Assembly: GCA_037447655.1 (NCBI GenBank)
Contig: JBBHKE010002613.1
Location: 263,368-327,367, forward strand
From: Zygnema cylindricum
Taxonomy: Eukaryota; Streptophyta; Zygnematophyceae; Zygnematales; Zygnemataceae
Direction of reading: 5' to 3'
Length of the DNA stretch: 64,000 bases
The notes under the pieces were generated by a model, which did no database searches, was not told the origin of the DNA, and saw only the letters and a list, made by a program, of their open reading frames with translations. Made by a program: the position numbers and the translations under genes. Below are positions 24,551-37,369 of the stretch, one piece after another (within the stretch, counting starts at the first letter, position 1; every line of letters begins with the position of its first letter).

Positions 24551-26784
24551 CTTCCTCTACGAGAAACTGATCGCACTTGTTCCCTCAAAACCCACTGTCC
24601 TGATCCAGGGGGTTTCAGTTTACTCCGTGAGGGTAACTCCAGAGTAAAGAGAACTCCAGATGAAGACACAAATGCACTACCACCTAGAAATATATAGGTA
24701 ATAGAATTGGCTTTCCAAATTTAACAATATCACCTTGTCCCAGAAAAAAGAGAATAAAAGAAAGAGAATGTGTAATATAGTGAAGCAAGCTTAACATACC
24801 CCAGAAAAAAACAATGACAGCAAGAGAAAGGTGTAGAAACTAATGGTTTTTTTCAAAAGTATTATCTAGGTCTGAATAGAAATAAAGAAGCCGAGGCAGT
24901 CTTCCTCTAACTTCTCTCTCCAACTCTCAAACTTGTCGCAGTCACTGAGAGATTGGAGAGGAAGCTAGAGCCATGGCTACCTAGGCTATCCTGAGGTTTA
25001 CGGGAAATTTTTATACTAGTTAAAGGAGTATTTACTAAAAGTTATATGCCGGTCACACGATTTGATCCTGGTACCTGCCGGCCGACAAACTGAAATAGCC
25101 GGTAGCCTTAGCCGTTAAGTCTAGGAGTAGTGATACGTATTATATAGTACGATATTTACTTAAACATTAACACGTAGGTTTAATCATTTAACTGTAACTG
25201 TGTACGGTATACATAGATCTGGTAATGTATAAGTACGAAATACGATACATGCACGAAATCAATACCGCGCATTTTATTTCGTAAGTGAAACGAATACCGC
25301 ACATCTATTTATTACGGCTACGATTAAATTAGATTCTAATCGGACGGCCGGAATTAGCGCCGAGATCGCGGAAGAAGATTTCGGAGGTTTGTGGCCATCG
25401 CCACATCGGATGACGCATGGCGAAATTACATTGGATTGTGGAATCTCCGGAGATTATGGCACCGAATCCGGATATGACATGTGTCGACATTTGGGCCATG
25501 TCGTACAATGTTCGTACATAAAGTACACCGGCAGCTGTAATTTTGCGTACGGAACTGTATTCTGATTGGTTTTGTACATCAGTAGATAGAGTCTGTGAGA
25601 GAAATAGGACTTAGAAAAATTAGGAGATAGGACCCTCTCTCCCAGAGAGCTTCTGTACAAAAGGTCAACTTTGACCCTCCATAACTTACTACTCAGGGGA
25701 GCAAATTCACAAATTCTTTTTGCTATCGACTCAGGGGACTCTTGCCTTCACAAGGGTGCACGTTGTCAGAGTTTTTGTTTGCCAGGGTGGCAGTTATTTT
25801 TGGTGAAACACAAAGGGGTCAGGATTATCCTAGAGGCTTCTTGGGAGCTGTCCACTCTGAGGACTTATGGAGGTCTCAGAGTTACAAAAGGCGATCCCTC
25901 TCCTGATTGTATCGTAAATAGGTATGGTGCTCCTTCAACCTCTATTTTTGGCAACTCGGAACCGGCTAAACTCTTCTCGGTTTCAAATAGCAAAAAGTCC
26001 AAAAATCACCCAAAAAACAGATAGTGCCAACTACCCACCCGGACTATGATTCCCACAAAAAACAGATCAAAAACCAAGATGGCAATAGAGTCAAACAAAA
26101 CAAAGATTCTCCAAAAGAAGGTTTGTTGGAATTTTTGAGAGTTTTCACAAGAGACAGTACTGAAAAGCCACCTGTCTCCTTCGACCCCCAAGCGCCTTAT
26201 ACATCAAAGTTTGTCAAATTGCAGGTCCAAAAGTCAAAGCTAAGCTATTAAGGAATGAGCGGCAACCAAGTGTAAAGGAACTGACACAAGACAAAACAAT
26301 CCGTACTACACTCGAGGCAAAAAGTTTATCTCCGCACTGCAGCTAGATCCGCGGCTGGAAGTAATTAGTTGGTCCACAATTATAAGATAAAGTCCTGAAA
26401 ATGACACTAACTTGCCAGACTTTGACCTGACATAATTAATGGACCAAAGGTCAGCTGTGCCTGAACTAAATCCCTACTGGCGGCTAACAGCTTAATCTAG
26501 ATGCAAATCAGGAAAATTACGTGGCTATCCACAATGTACCCCCAAAGGGAGTTGGCGGAAACTGATCCCATGTAACGAAATTGCTATCTTTTAGACGGTA
26601 GGACTTTGTCGTCTGGCCTCCATTAGGCCTGAAATAAAGTGCGTTCCGATCAGATAAGGAAATACAAGGATCTCTTTTGGCTTGGTGCACTCACTCCTGC
26701 GTACTCTGAAGACCGTATAGGGTAAAAACGGCCTGAAAATCCTTGGTGAAATAAAGGTGTGGCTGAAAAGCATACGAGCTTGAC
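24551..26784. other. Sequence between two direct repeats, no gene recognised
   Basis: I saw no gag, protease, RT or integrase motif, so an LTR retrotransposon is not supported. One 117-codon open frame (25671-26024) has no recognisable motif. A region at 25130-25350 carries repeated ATACG/GTACG words. Confidence 0.5.
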
Positions 26785-27078
26785 AGCTGTCGAGCGTGCC
26801 TCCGTAACGTGAAGGAAGGGCCCACAACCCGGAGTCGTCGGCACCGGAGTCCTGCAAATAACCCCTAAATGCGAATGCTTCTCAAAATGATGATCATGCC
26901 CACTGCTGCCCACATCCCTCCCATAGATATACATGCAAAATAGGAGAGTTGCTTGGACAAGGAATAGGGTTGAGCGTAGAGGAAAGGCGAAAGTTATTCT
27001 CTCTCCCTTCCTTTCCCCCCCCCCTGACCAGGGAAAGGGATTTAGGTCTCAATATCAAGCTAATATCCCAATTTTTCC
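26785..27078 (+). repeat. ~290-bp dispersed repeat, copy 2
   Basis: Direct-orientation copy of 24265-24550. Flanking bases of the two copies do not show matching short target-site duplications. Confidence 0.88.
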
Positions 27079-27099
27079 CCCTCTTAGTCAGCAGTGACG

Positions 27100-27440
27100 A
27101 AAGTATCATCGCACGTTTGTTTGACATCCACTGACCATCGGAGTTTGAGACGTCTTTTTGCCATTCCGTTTCGAAATTTCGATTTCCAATTTCAAAATTA
27201 GAATTTAGCGCAAATTTTTCGTACGAATCATTAACTACTTCCAGTGGTACTGATATTATCGTTCAGATTTTCAGTTTGAATAATATTTTTAGATTTTCAA
27301 AATGTGAACACTACGTGTCACCAATCATAATTTCAAAAGGTTGTTTATTGGTCTAACACAATGGAGCGAACTGCCATTAAACACTGTCATAAGACGTTTT
27401 CGTTTGTTTACTGGGACCGCCTAATGGAATTGAGGCCATA
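27100..27440 (+). repeat. ~340-bp direct repeat, copy 1
   Basis: It contains GTCTTTTTGCCATTCCGTTT, TTCGTACGAATCATTAAC, CCAATCATAATT and ACAAATGGAGCG-like words in the same order as 27805-28155. The spacing between copies is about 710 bp. Confidence 0.85.
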
Positions 27441-27454
27441 CGGTATAATTCCGT

Positions 27455-27660
27455 TAGACGAATAATGGGGTTCGTTACTAGACGCCGTATGTTTTCGTAC
27501 AGCGGCGTACAAAGACGTACCTTATTTTTTTTTGTCAGACGAAACATCAATACTGGAAAGCTATCGGAAGGCTCATAGGCGCAATTGTTCGATGCTGGAT
27601 ATTCCAATTTTTTAGATCCGCGAAGCAATCGCGCACATCGTCCAGCGTGAAGATACTCTC
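27455..27660 (+). repeat. Dispersed repeat related to 24040-24235 and 53960-54150
   Basis: Shares TGTTTTCGTACAGCG, GAAAGCTATCGG, GATCCGCGAAGCAATCGCGC and CATCGTCCAGCGTGAAGA with the other copies. The core GCGAAGC..GCGCAC..TCGTCC recurs at 54040-54110. Confidence 0.7.
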
Positions 27661-27804
27661 ATCGCGAGGAGAGTTGCACGATATTGGGCGTGTACCATTA
27701 GTACACGTGAAAAAGCAAAAAAATATCCACTTTGAACAAGCGATCAGTCCTACACGCCCTACAAGCCATGTGCCGTCAACCACGTTGGATGCAGATGAGC
27801 CAAA

Positions 27805-28155
27805 AATATCCTCGCACGCTCCGTTTGATATCCATCGACATTCAAAGTTTGTCGCGTCTTTTTGCCATTCCGTTTTGAAATTTTGATCTCCATTTTCAAA
27901 ATCAAAATCTGGCCTCAAACTTTTCGTACGAATCATTAACCACCTCTGGTGGTACATATATTCCGTTCTGACTTTGCGTTTTTCGATTTTTTTAAAAATT
28001 TGTGAATCTTAAATCTAACCTATGTGGCTCCAATCATAATTGGGGAAGGTTTGTTACTAGCGCGACAAAATGGAGCGGACTTCCTGTAAACGCTGCCAAT
28101 AGAGTTGTCCATACATTTTCCAAGACCCCCTAGTGGAATTCTACCCTTAGGCCAC
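27805..28155 (+). repeat. ~340-bp direct repeat, copy 2
   Basis: Second copy of the unit at 27100-27440. A further diverged copy lies in inverted orientation near 46735-46930, with CAATTATGATTGGCGCCACG against CCTATGTGGCTCCAATCATA here. Confidence 0.85.
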
Positions 28156-28776
28156 TTCTCCATGAGGGGCCGAAAGTAATCGTACGGAAACGTTTACTAG
28201 CAGTAATACTTTGTTCACTTCTCTAGCAAGTCGTGTCAGCAATGGAATCTATCGCGTACGTGCTTTCTTTGGATTAGATGCACGTAGGTTCTTGTTCTGA
28301 CGACGAGCAGTCAAAGATTCCAAAAGCACAATATCTGAACTTGTATCCGTACATCCAGCCGCAAATTAAATTACGTGAATGTACAATTTGTACGTCTGTG
28401 TTTTGTATTTTTTGTACTTGTTTGGTCGTTCGTGTTTCGTGGTGGCGCCGCGAATTGCGGACGTGAGCGGATATTGGAGGAGGCGTCACGACACGTTCTT
28501 CAACAAAGATTTTTTTTTGTGGTTTTTGTTGGATTTGATTCTTGCCCGTCCTAAGGCGCGTGGCAAATGTCCAATGGCGCGCGGCTCGTTCGTGACCTTT
28601 CCACGCGTAAACATTTTACACGTCCGGTGATTGGCTAGTGTCTTTTTTGAGGACACTAGCGAATCACTGGACAAAGTGACCTTTTCCTTTAAAAACTCAT
28701 AATCGGACGGTCGACGTTGTCGCCCAATAGTTTGGAGAATCTTGACGAATCTCTTGTAATGATGTTTTATAATATA

Positions 28777-28823
<47 letters not shown>

Positions 28824-29329
28824 AGGCCCTGTACGAAAATGTGATGGATCTGTTTGGAAATGCACTTTTTCCAGTAATGAACCCCACATTTTTCGCCTGA
28901 TGGAGGTTCACCCTCAATCGACCCGGTCTGTAGAGTTTGCCGTACAATTACAGAGACGTATGATGGAACTTCACCCTAAGTTAAAAATTTATAATCCAAC
29001 ATGTGCTCTCACCATGGAGCTCACGTAACGATAGAAAGTGACTGTGCGCAACACTTATTTATATGTGGTTGCCGCAGTTTTGTTACCGTAAACCTTCGCT
29101 GGCCGTGTGAATTGCTGATTTTATTATGACGGTCGACGTTCGCAAGCGTGGCAAAATTTTAAGCGGTTGAAACAATATTTTGAAAGTCAAAGCTGTCCAA
29201 CCGATTGACCGTCAAAATTAGACTCAACGGTACTTTACTTGTACCATCGTGTACTTCAAAAGTACAATATTTCACAAAATGACGTGACTGTGCGCAACCA
29301 AAACAGTCACTGCCATGATCGCAACCAAA
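28156..29329. other. Unassigned, with hairpin and AT microsatellite
   Basis: An inverted repeat GCTAGTGTC..GACACTAGC with a short T-rich loop lies at about 28633-28662. An (AT)n microsatellite lies at about 28772-28821. No gene is recognised. Confidence 0.6.
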
Positions 29330-29890
29330 ACCAGCCTTTGAGCTGATAATGATGTTCAACAACTTTCTTGGTCTTTAGACTAAGTTGGTTGATCGAAAAA
29401 CAGAAAAAAAAAAATCAACATAACAATATAATCTATCAAACAAATATTATGAATGAAAACAAGTGTTTGTAATGTTGGTCAACCTCCGAGCTGATAATGA
29501 TGTTTATGCAACCTTCTAAGTCTCAGAGTTGATAATGATGTTTATGCAACCTTCTAAGTCTTAGAACTAAGTTGGTTGATCACAAAAATACAAAAAAAAC
29601 AAAGTACTCAAGTAATCAATCTACTATAATAAACAACGAAAATTAATAAATAATAAGTGATTGTAATGTTAGTCAGCCTTTGAGCTGATAATGATGTTTA
29701 TGTAACCATTTGGGTCTTCGACTAAGGTGCTTGATCGAAAACAAAAAAAGTACTTAAAGTAATCAACATATTCTAACTATTAAAAAATATAAAAGAAAAT
29801 ACGTGTTTGTAGTGTTAGTCAGCCATCGAGCTGATAATGATGTTGTTCCAACCTTCAGGGTCTTTGGACTAAGTTGGTTACATCCTAGTT
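29330..29890 (+). repeat. ~148-bp tandem satellite, four units
   Basis: GAGCTGATAATGATGTT recurs at about 29341, 29490, 29682 and 29829, each followed by CAACCTT, GGTCTT, ACTAAGTTGGTTGATC and an A-rich tail. The basic period is 147-149 bp. One unit has an extra 37-bp internal duplication (29490 against 29527), lengthening it to 192 bp. Confidence 0.92.
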
Positions 29891-30600
29891 AAGTTTGATG
29901 CTTTTTCTTTCTTATTATTTTCTTTGTTATGTTTACATTTGTTTATTTCGTTTTTGTTATATGATCAAGGTTGTATTATTTTGTTTGTCTTTTTTTTGTT
30001 TTCTTCTTTTGTAATATTATGTGTTGATAAAAAAATATATAAAAAATATACATGCAACAAAAACCATTAGTATTCTGTTTAAACGAATAATGGTTGAATA
30101 ATGCTAATGGTTTAATGTGTATTCTAGATTTAACATTAAAGTATTTAATACTACATGATATATTCAGTCCATTCATTCATATCGTTCATTAGATTGAGAT
30201 CAAAGGCTCAAATTAATGTGAAACTTTTACGCTTAATCAAACCCCCTATATGAACGAAACGCGAATTAAACCATCCACTTGACTTCGTCATCTTCTTCTA
30301 CATACATGAACCTTTCTGCCATGGATTTTGATAGCAAATAATTAATTAACCCGTAACATACGAGTATTTAGCGTAAAATTTTGTCTTTATCATGAAATAT
30401 ATTTATTAGATGTTAATTTTTGTCGCATGATACGATTTAGTTCTGTCGTTTCATTTATTTGTGTCGTTTCAGTCGATGATTGTGCCCCCACATGGTTTTT
30501 ATTTATCATACATTTATTTTGTTTCAATTGACATAAATTGTATACAATGATTTATTTTTGACAATGGATTGAAATTTAACAGTCGCGACGTTTACTAGTG
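29891..30600. other. Unassigned AT-rich sequence
   Basis: No gene or repeat family is recognised. Confidence 0.45.
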
Positions 30601-30828
30601 TCGGTCCAAAGCAAAAAACATCAGCACTAATAGAGTAATAACGATTCACGGTGTACTGCACAGTAATTAATATTTAATAACTGCCCAAATTTGTAGCATC
30701 TATACTATTTAAACCGTACCTACATAAACGTAAAGGAAAAAATAGAAATACTAATCCTATTTTAGGTTTGAGGTTCCAAATTTACGGGTACTGAATTAAT
30801 AATATAAACACTAAAACGATTCGTGGTG
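30601..30828. mobile_element. Termini of TA-flanked elements
   Basis: Two right ends of the family occur close together: CACTAATAGAGTAATAACGA then TTCACGGTG/TA ending near 30656, and CACTAAAACGATTCGTGGTG/TA ending at 30828. The stretch TACTAATCCTATTTTAGGTT at ~30750 also matches the type B elements at 43437 and 49042. Confidence 0.6.
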
Positions 30829-31300
30829 TACTTACACAAAAATAAGTACGGACACGCTAGAAATAGTCGGTTCGGTTCGCCTATTGACGGTCACGTCCAT
30901 GCTGGAAAAATCAGCACGGCGCAATGGACGGCGGCCGACCATATTGAAAATATGTACTTTTTGGCTTTCACCAATTGGCAGATTCTCTACGAGCGACAGT
31001 GGTACTGTACCGTACAGTACCGCGAATCGTTACCATTACAATCACGCGAAACAACAAATTGGATTGTACCACGTGTCTCTTTTAATTACATCAAAATTGG
31101 AACATGACAAAGCCAATCAAAACTCAAAACACTCAACGGCTCAAGATCTTACACAAAAAATATCGACGATCAATTATCGTTCACTAGAGACAAATGCGAC
31201 TACAATGCTTTGCCCTTTAAGAAAAAGGGCAAAGCAAAAAGGAGTAAATACCTTTTACCACATAATCGGGAAAGGTTTTCCGTTAAACGGCGAAGAACTG
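30829..31300. other. Unassigned
   Basis: Two overlapping open frames of 94 and 144 codons are present without recognisable motifs. I make no gene call. Confidence 0.45.
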
Positions 31301-31412
31301 TCTTACAGTTGGCATTAAATACAGTGCAATTGGCATAAATACAGTGCGAATGACATAAAATACAGTGCGAATGGCATAAAATACAGTGTGATTGGTGTAA
31401 AATACTGCGCGG
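31301..31412 (+). repeat. ~24-bp minisatellite
   Basis: About five copies of a unit like AATACAGTGCGAATGGCATA occur in tandem. Confidence 0.9.
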
Positions 31413-31489
31413 TTTAATTGCGAGCTAGCATAGAACTCCGGTGTCCGACTGATCAAGTACTTATTTTCTGGACAGAACTGTACTTTCAC

Positions 31490-33010
31490 TTCTGTTTTTT
31501 TTTTTTTTTTTTTTTTTCACTTTCAACCACATTTTTGGAGAAGTTTATTTAGTAGGGAATTAATTGGTTTGTAAGAGATAGTGGTTTTCTCCAATGGAAA
31601 TAGTGAAGATTTTTTTTTTAAATAGAAAATGTTTCTCTAATTAGGAAAATGTACAATTTCTTTTCTCATTTTTATTTTATTTTTTTCCTTTTTCTACCTT
31701 CTTTTTTGATATCTATTTTTATCGTAAATTGTACCTTTTCTTTTACGTATTATTCATATATAGTTATTAGAATCACAAACCTATAAAAGTAAAATAAAAA
31801 TAGCGTTCTATATAGACATCCGCTTAGTCAAAAGGCGGAGAGGAAGGAGAGAGAAAGAGAGGAGGGAGAGCAGAAATTGGAGAGAGGAAGAGATTTAAGG
31901 AGCTTGAGAGGAACGAGAGAAACAGGTGGTACGGAAAGTAGAGGAGGGGGAGAGAGAGTGGCGGAGATAAGAAAGTGAGGGAGAGGGGAATAGGGAGAGA
32001 GAGAGAGAGAGGAGGGAGTGGGGACAGGTAAAAATGTATGCAGGAGCATAGGGAAAGGAAAGCGAGAGAGGGAGAGAGAGAGAGATAAGTGGGGACAGAA
32101 AAGAAAGTAAGAAGGACAGGGGGAGCTGATAGGGAAAAGGAGAGGGAGAGAGGGAGAGAGAAGAGGGAGAAAGAGGGACGGAGGGGGAAAGGGAGAGTGA
32201 AAGGTGAGAAACCGGAAAACAAAAAAAATAAAAACAATGAGATCAAGAAGTGGGAATTTGCGAGGGAGAGGGAGAGGGAGAGGGAAAGGGAGGGAGAGAG
32301 AAGGAGGGGGAGAGGGAGGCAGGGAAAGGGAAGGGAATAAAAAGAGGTATAGGGAATAGGACGAAGAAAGGGAACTGTAATGACTAGGGAAGAGAGGAGA
32401 GACTATGAGAGGGAGAGGATTAGAATGTTTGAGGGAGGGAGGGAGGGAGGGAGGGAGGGAGGGAGGTAAGGAAGGAAGCGGAAGTTTTATGTTGGTGGGA
32501 TATAGAGAGACAATGGACAAGTTTGGAGGGAGAGAGAGGTTTTACGTGTAGGTAAGGAGAGGGAACGGAATGGGAGGGAAGGGATATGACGGAGTTTGGT
32601 GAGGTGGGAGGGAGGGAGGGAGGGAAGGGAAGGAAAGGGAGGGGTTGGAAATGGAAGGAGAGAAGGAGAGTGAAGATAAAAAGGAACCATTGGGGGCAAA
32701 TGGAAATGGGTGTGAAAATTGGGAGGGGAGAGGGAGGGATAGTGAGGGAGGAAAAAAAGATTAAAACAAACAAAGGAAATAAAAAGGAAAGAAAAAAAAA
32801 GCGGAGGGGGGGCTAGAGGGAAAAAATATGGAGGAATATTGAGGGAAGAAAAATGAGGAAGAGAGGGAATTAGACTGTAAAAGAGGGAGAGGATGAGTGG
32901 ATCAAAGTTCCTTGTGAAGGCGAAGGTGAGGGCGAGGAGAGGAGGTAGCGGGAGAGGAAGATTGATTAACGTGAGAAAAGTGAAAAGAGAGAGAGAAAGG
33001 GGAAAGTGAT
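31490..33010 (+). repeat. Long purine (GA/GGGA) tract with leading poly-T
   Basis: After a T run (31495-31518) and AT-rich spacer, almost pure purine sequence runs from about 31829 to 32760, with GGGAGAGAGAGAG, (GAGG)n at about 32430-32466 and (GGGA)n. Long open frames in it (up to 230 codons on the minus strand, S/P/L-only) are artefacts of the composition. No gene is present. Confidence 0.9.
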
Positions 33011-33207
33011 AGATAAGATTACCTTGCAGGATAAATTAAAAAGCACGATGGTAAACCATCTGAGTCTGGGGGTACAAAAGGGGTGACATGACCAACACTG
33101 AAAAACAACAATAAAAAACAAAAAGAGCGACAAGAACACACCCTAAAAAAGGAAGCAACAACAAGGAAAATAAAAGCACCCTAACTCAAAATGAAAAGCA
33201 CGGCAAC

Positions 33208-36200
33208 TCACAAAAACAAAAATAAAAACCCCAACCCCAACCGTAACTCAATTAAATATCTACGAAAAACAACCCCGTAAGTCCCCCCATCCCGGGGGAG
33301 CACGTTGAGGGAGTTTCGGAGCACGTCGACGATCCATAACCGCAACAGTCGATCGGAGGAGAATAGAAGCCTGCACTCGTTGTAGAGCCACACTCGTTGT
33401 AGAGCCACAGATAAGCGTTGACGGTAAAAAAAAGTAAGGACCGAAGGAGGAGGGCTCCCAGGTCCTCGACGCTCGAAAGCACGTCGAGCACAAGTACGGA
33501 GAAACTCGTCCACTGCAACACCCAAACAACCAAAGATCTCGACCGCCATCGGGATAAAGTCATCCATAGGGTCCCGGTGGGCATAATCACGCTCCTTCGC
33601 CTTAGCAGCATCACGAGCTGCCACCCCTAGATGTCGAGCCGCCTGACCAACACCTGTAGCTGAAGTAGGGTTAGTAGGGTTCGCCAGAACAATATCACCG
33701 AAAATGCAACGGGCACCATCAAGCAAAAAAACATCGATCCGACGCGAGGGAATAATATGAGAAACCTCTCGACGCACAGAAAAGCCCCCTTCTGAAGCAA
33801 TAGTGGCAACGGTGTCTCGAATAATGTCGTGCGCCTGGATCAAATCTCCCCCATGGGAGCAACGAAGCAAATGGACACCATCGGGCCCCAAGACACGACC
33901 ACATGCACAAACAAGAGAGCCAAGTAAAGGAGGATGGGGGAGGCCGAGGCGAAACCGAAGGGCAGTGGTGAACTGAGCTGGTGAGAATCAGAGAGTGGAC
34001 AAAATAGGTGTGGCAAAAAGCCAAGACCCAGAACCAGGTCCACCACAAGAGAGAAGACGGGCACGAGAAGAATCGAAGGGAAGCGCCGTGAGAAGCTCAG
34101 ATTTAATGGTGGCGACAACCCGGTCGAAAATCGATTCTTGGACACGCTCAACAGATTTTGTAACAAGGGTTGAGAAAATCGGCACATCCACAAGGGAATG
34201 GGGAGGAAGAGAACGAGACGCGTCCAATAGAGATCGCTGGAAGGCGAACACACCGTCTAAAACCCGGGGGATAACAGTAGCTAGAACGGGGGTGTCCCCA
34301 GCCAAGAAACGAGAAACAAGAATAGAGACAATAAGACACCAACTTCCCAAATAGGCAGCTGGAGCAACACGAGCGGTCGATAATAGACCCAACCCCCTAG
34401 TAGAGACAGGGAGGGATGCCTGAATGAGGGCCGATGGCCCAGACTCGCGATCAAATGCCCCGCGACCTAACAGAGAGTGGAGGACGTCCATGAGGCAATC
34501 ATCAAAAGTCGAGAGAGAGGAGAGAAATGTCGAGGTGGGAGGGGAAGTACGAGTGAGGTAGGAAGGGCGGTGGGGAAAACACCTGGTTAACATAGCAAAA
34601 GCAACTTGGGGGTCGGGAAGGTGAGGAAGGTCGTCCACTTAGGCTAGATCTGTCTATAAAGCATCATGAAGGAATTGGGTCAGGAAAGTATCTGAACCAA
34701 GGGGGCAACCAAGCACACGAATGCCATCGGAAGGAGAAGGGGTTTGAAAACCAGGAGGGGTAGTAAACGAAAGTGGAATATCCTGAGGAGACCAAATAAC
34801 ACACTTCGACGGCTGAACTGAAAGGTTGAGTTCGGCTAAACATTCCCTGAAAAAATCATATGCCAACACGACTTGTTCTCTCGGCCCAAAAATGTGCGTA
34901 TCATCTGCGACCGAAGGAAAAATGCAAGAAGGGAAGGCGGCTGCGGAGGCACGAAGGGCCCGGTAATATGCAAGGGCGAACAAAGGTCCGCCGAGAGGGT
35001 CACCTTGGCGAGTGCCAGTAGCAGAGGAGAGAGGAATAATATCACCATCGGCCGAGAAGGAAAGGCTGTTTGTCAAAGAATAGAAAGCCCTCACAAAGGG
35101 GAACAATTGGACAATCAGAGATGGAGCCGCCATAAGCTCTGAAAAAATCACGTTCCGATCCACAGTATTAAATGCATTGGAAACGTCGCCTTGAAAGACC
35201 AACAAATCCTGATGTACATCCAACAAAGCCCGAATCCCATGGACCACGGCCTCACAACCCCCTCTTGTGGCCACTCCAAACTGATGAGGAGAGAAATAAT
35301 CATGGAAAGCTGGTTGGTGCTGGAGACATATCGCACGAGCCACCAATCTATATAAAACCTCTCCCACGGCAATAGGGCGAATCCCACCATTAGGTTTGGC
35401 GATTGCCACAAGGCGGGACGCCGTGAGAAGATCACAAATCCGAGGGGGAATATCCCCACTAGCTATAAGGGAACATACTCGAAAAAACACATCGAACCCC
35501 CCAGGCACCTGATTCAGGGGGCAAAACATCGCGAAAACAACTCATATACTGTGCCCGAGGGGCCCCCCGCTGAAAGGTGAGGAGAAAAGCTAAGAGCCTT
35601 AATAAAAACCTCCCGATCCAAAGTAAAACTCTCAGAAGGCTCAAAGGTGTGGATGGAAAGGGGTAAAGGGGAAGGGGCAGGGGGGTGGAGAGCTCGAAGG
35701 ACCTCAATAGTGGAAGAAGATCCGGGGGCAGGGGTGAATGGCTGTAGAGCCTGAACCGCTCGAGAAAGCTCACCAACTCGGCCTAAGTGAATCGCCCGAC
35801 GATAAGAGGCCGGGACATCCGATGGCTTAGGTGGCCGACGTGGTATGAAAGAGGTGCTCGATACGCGATCCTCATGCTCGGCGTGGAGGGAATTCCAGTC
35901 ACCCCGAAGAAATCGGCGACAACGCGCCATAGTTTCTCTAGCCCCACTGTCCCCTCCACGACTTGGAAGGACTAGCACCCAGAGAGAGAACATAAGAAGT
36001 AGGTGCCAAGGAGCAATGTCCGTCGGGTTTGAATAAATGTGGGACAAGGGGAGGTGGAGGGCATCTTGTACTATTGTCCTGACGGCCACAAGAATACGGG
36101 TGTACAATCGCGGGCGGGGGGCTCCCAAATCATAAGCTCCCAAAACATCTAACTCACGTACGAAATTCGAATCCTCATCTGTGGGGCCTGACGGGAGTGT

Positions 36201-36401
36201 GGTCAACAATGATTGAGGAGTGGTGATAGACAAAGGACCACCCAAGGTTATACAATGTCGACAACTCCGTGTATGAAGGGAAATGTTGGCCCCAGCGGCA
36301 AAAAGGTTGTGACACCCAGGACATTCCAAACGCCTCGAAGGTTTACGAGGTTTGGGCAGAGGTGGGGGAGGGAGAAGGGAATAAGAAGGGCTTCCGGACA
36401 T
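33208..36401 (-). mobile_element. RLE-type non-LTR retrotransposon (LINE), broken
   Basis: A single polyprotein can be followed from an ATG at 36401. Its N-terminus has a C-x2-C-x12-H-x3-C zinc finger (ECPGCHNLF..SLHTRSC). The reverse transcriptase shows SRLVAIAKPNGGIRPIAVGE, the catalytic DVSNAFNTVD, TGTRQGDPLGGPLFALAYY and a VADD box in place of YADD/FADD. The C-terminus has C-x-C-x9-H-x3-C (CACGRVLGPDGVHLLRC) followed by RRID and, 12 residues on, D, which is the layout of the restriction-like endonuclease of R2-type elements. Breaks: a frameshift at about 35515-35530 next to a run of five C, in-frame stops near 34654 and 34639, and a TGA near 33988. No poly-A tail or target-site duplication was identified. 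A more decayed relative is at 3180-4525. Confidence 0.9.
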
Positions 36402-37019
36402 GGTTAATAAGTCAAAGACGACATGGGAATTGGGAGGGTGAGAGGAAGAGAAAGCGTGGGAGAGGAAAATGAACCATGTGGGATGGATGGGGAAATTGGT
36501 AGGAACCAGAATGTAACATAAAGTTTGATGCCGGAAAAGAAAGGGGGGGGGGGGAGTGTGGGAAAGAGAGGGTTCAAGAATCGGTTTTGGGTGTGTAAGT
36601 GGTTTAGGTGAGGGGGTGGGGGGGGGGGGGGGGGGGGGGGGGGGGGTGTGGTGGGGGAGAGGGTAAAGAAATGTTTGTTTGTTTTTTTTTTTTTTTTTTT
36701 TATTTATTTATTTTTTTTCGAGTGATTGTGTAAGTGTTTTTGTGTGCACGTTTGTGCGTATGATTTTTGGAACTAACTATTTGGGGGGGTGGAGAATCAA
36801 GCCATTCACGGGTAGAGCAGGGGAGCTAGTGATGACATAGGGGGGTCACACCTGTGGTTTCGCCAATGTCCGTGCTGTTGACAGCGGCCGCAGGCTAGAT
36901 CCGGAGGTACATGGTTACCGGGAGGATGTTCTATCGCGTAATGTAGGAGGAAAAGACGAAAATGTAGGAGGAAAAGACGAAATAGGCCAGATCCGGAGGT
37001 ACATGGTTGGAGACTGTAC

Positions 37020-37103
<84 letters not shown>

Positions 37104-37369
37104 TTTCAACAGATTCTCGTCTTTCAATACCATCAATTCCTTTTTTTTTTCTTTAATTTCTTTCTTTTCCTCACTAATTATAACAATTATAATAATTAAA
37201 AAAATTATTTCAAAAATAGCTGTATTCTTTATTAACGTTTCCTTTGAAGTTTTTTTTTAGACAGTATATCCTTCCCCCCACCACTGCTTCCTCCCATATC
37301 CCTCTCCCTCTCTCTCTCTACCTCCCTCTTTTGAATTTCTCATTTTGTCTTTGAAGTTTTTATACGGAT
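36402..37369. other. LINE 5' flank with long homopolymers
   Basis: A G run of about 25-30 lies near 36620-36646 and very long T runs at about 36681-36700 and 37021-37099. A 28-bp unit (AATGTAGGAGGAAAAGACGA) is duplicated near 36941-36980. No gene is seen. Confidence 0.75.

Noticed and set aside
25671-26024. 117-codon frame as a gene
   Set aside because: No recognisable domain and no splice or start context; surroundings are repeats.
24265-27078. LTR retrotransposon bounded by the two ~290-bp direct repeats
   Set aside because: No pol motifs or primer-binding site lie between the repeats, and the outer flanks do not show a matching target-site duplication.
31824-32816. Open frames up to 230 codons in the purine tract
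   Set aside because: Low-complexity composition with few stop codons on either strand; no motifs.
35514-35530. Programmed ribosomal frameshift between two LINE reading frames
   Set aside because: The break is at a simple run of five C, without a clear slippery heptamer, and three other in-frame stops show that the copy is dead. A plain indel is simpler.
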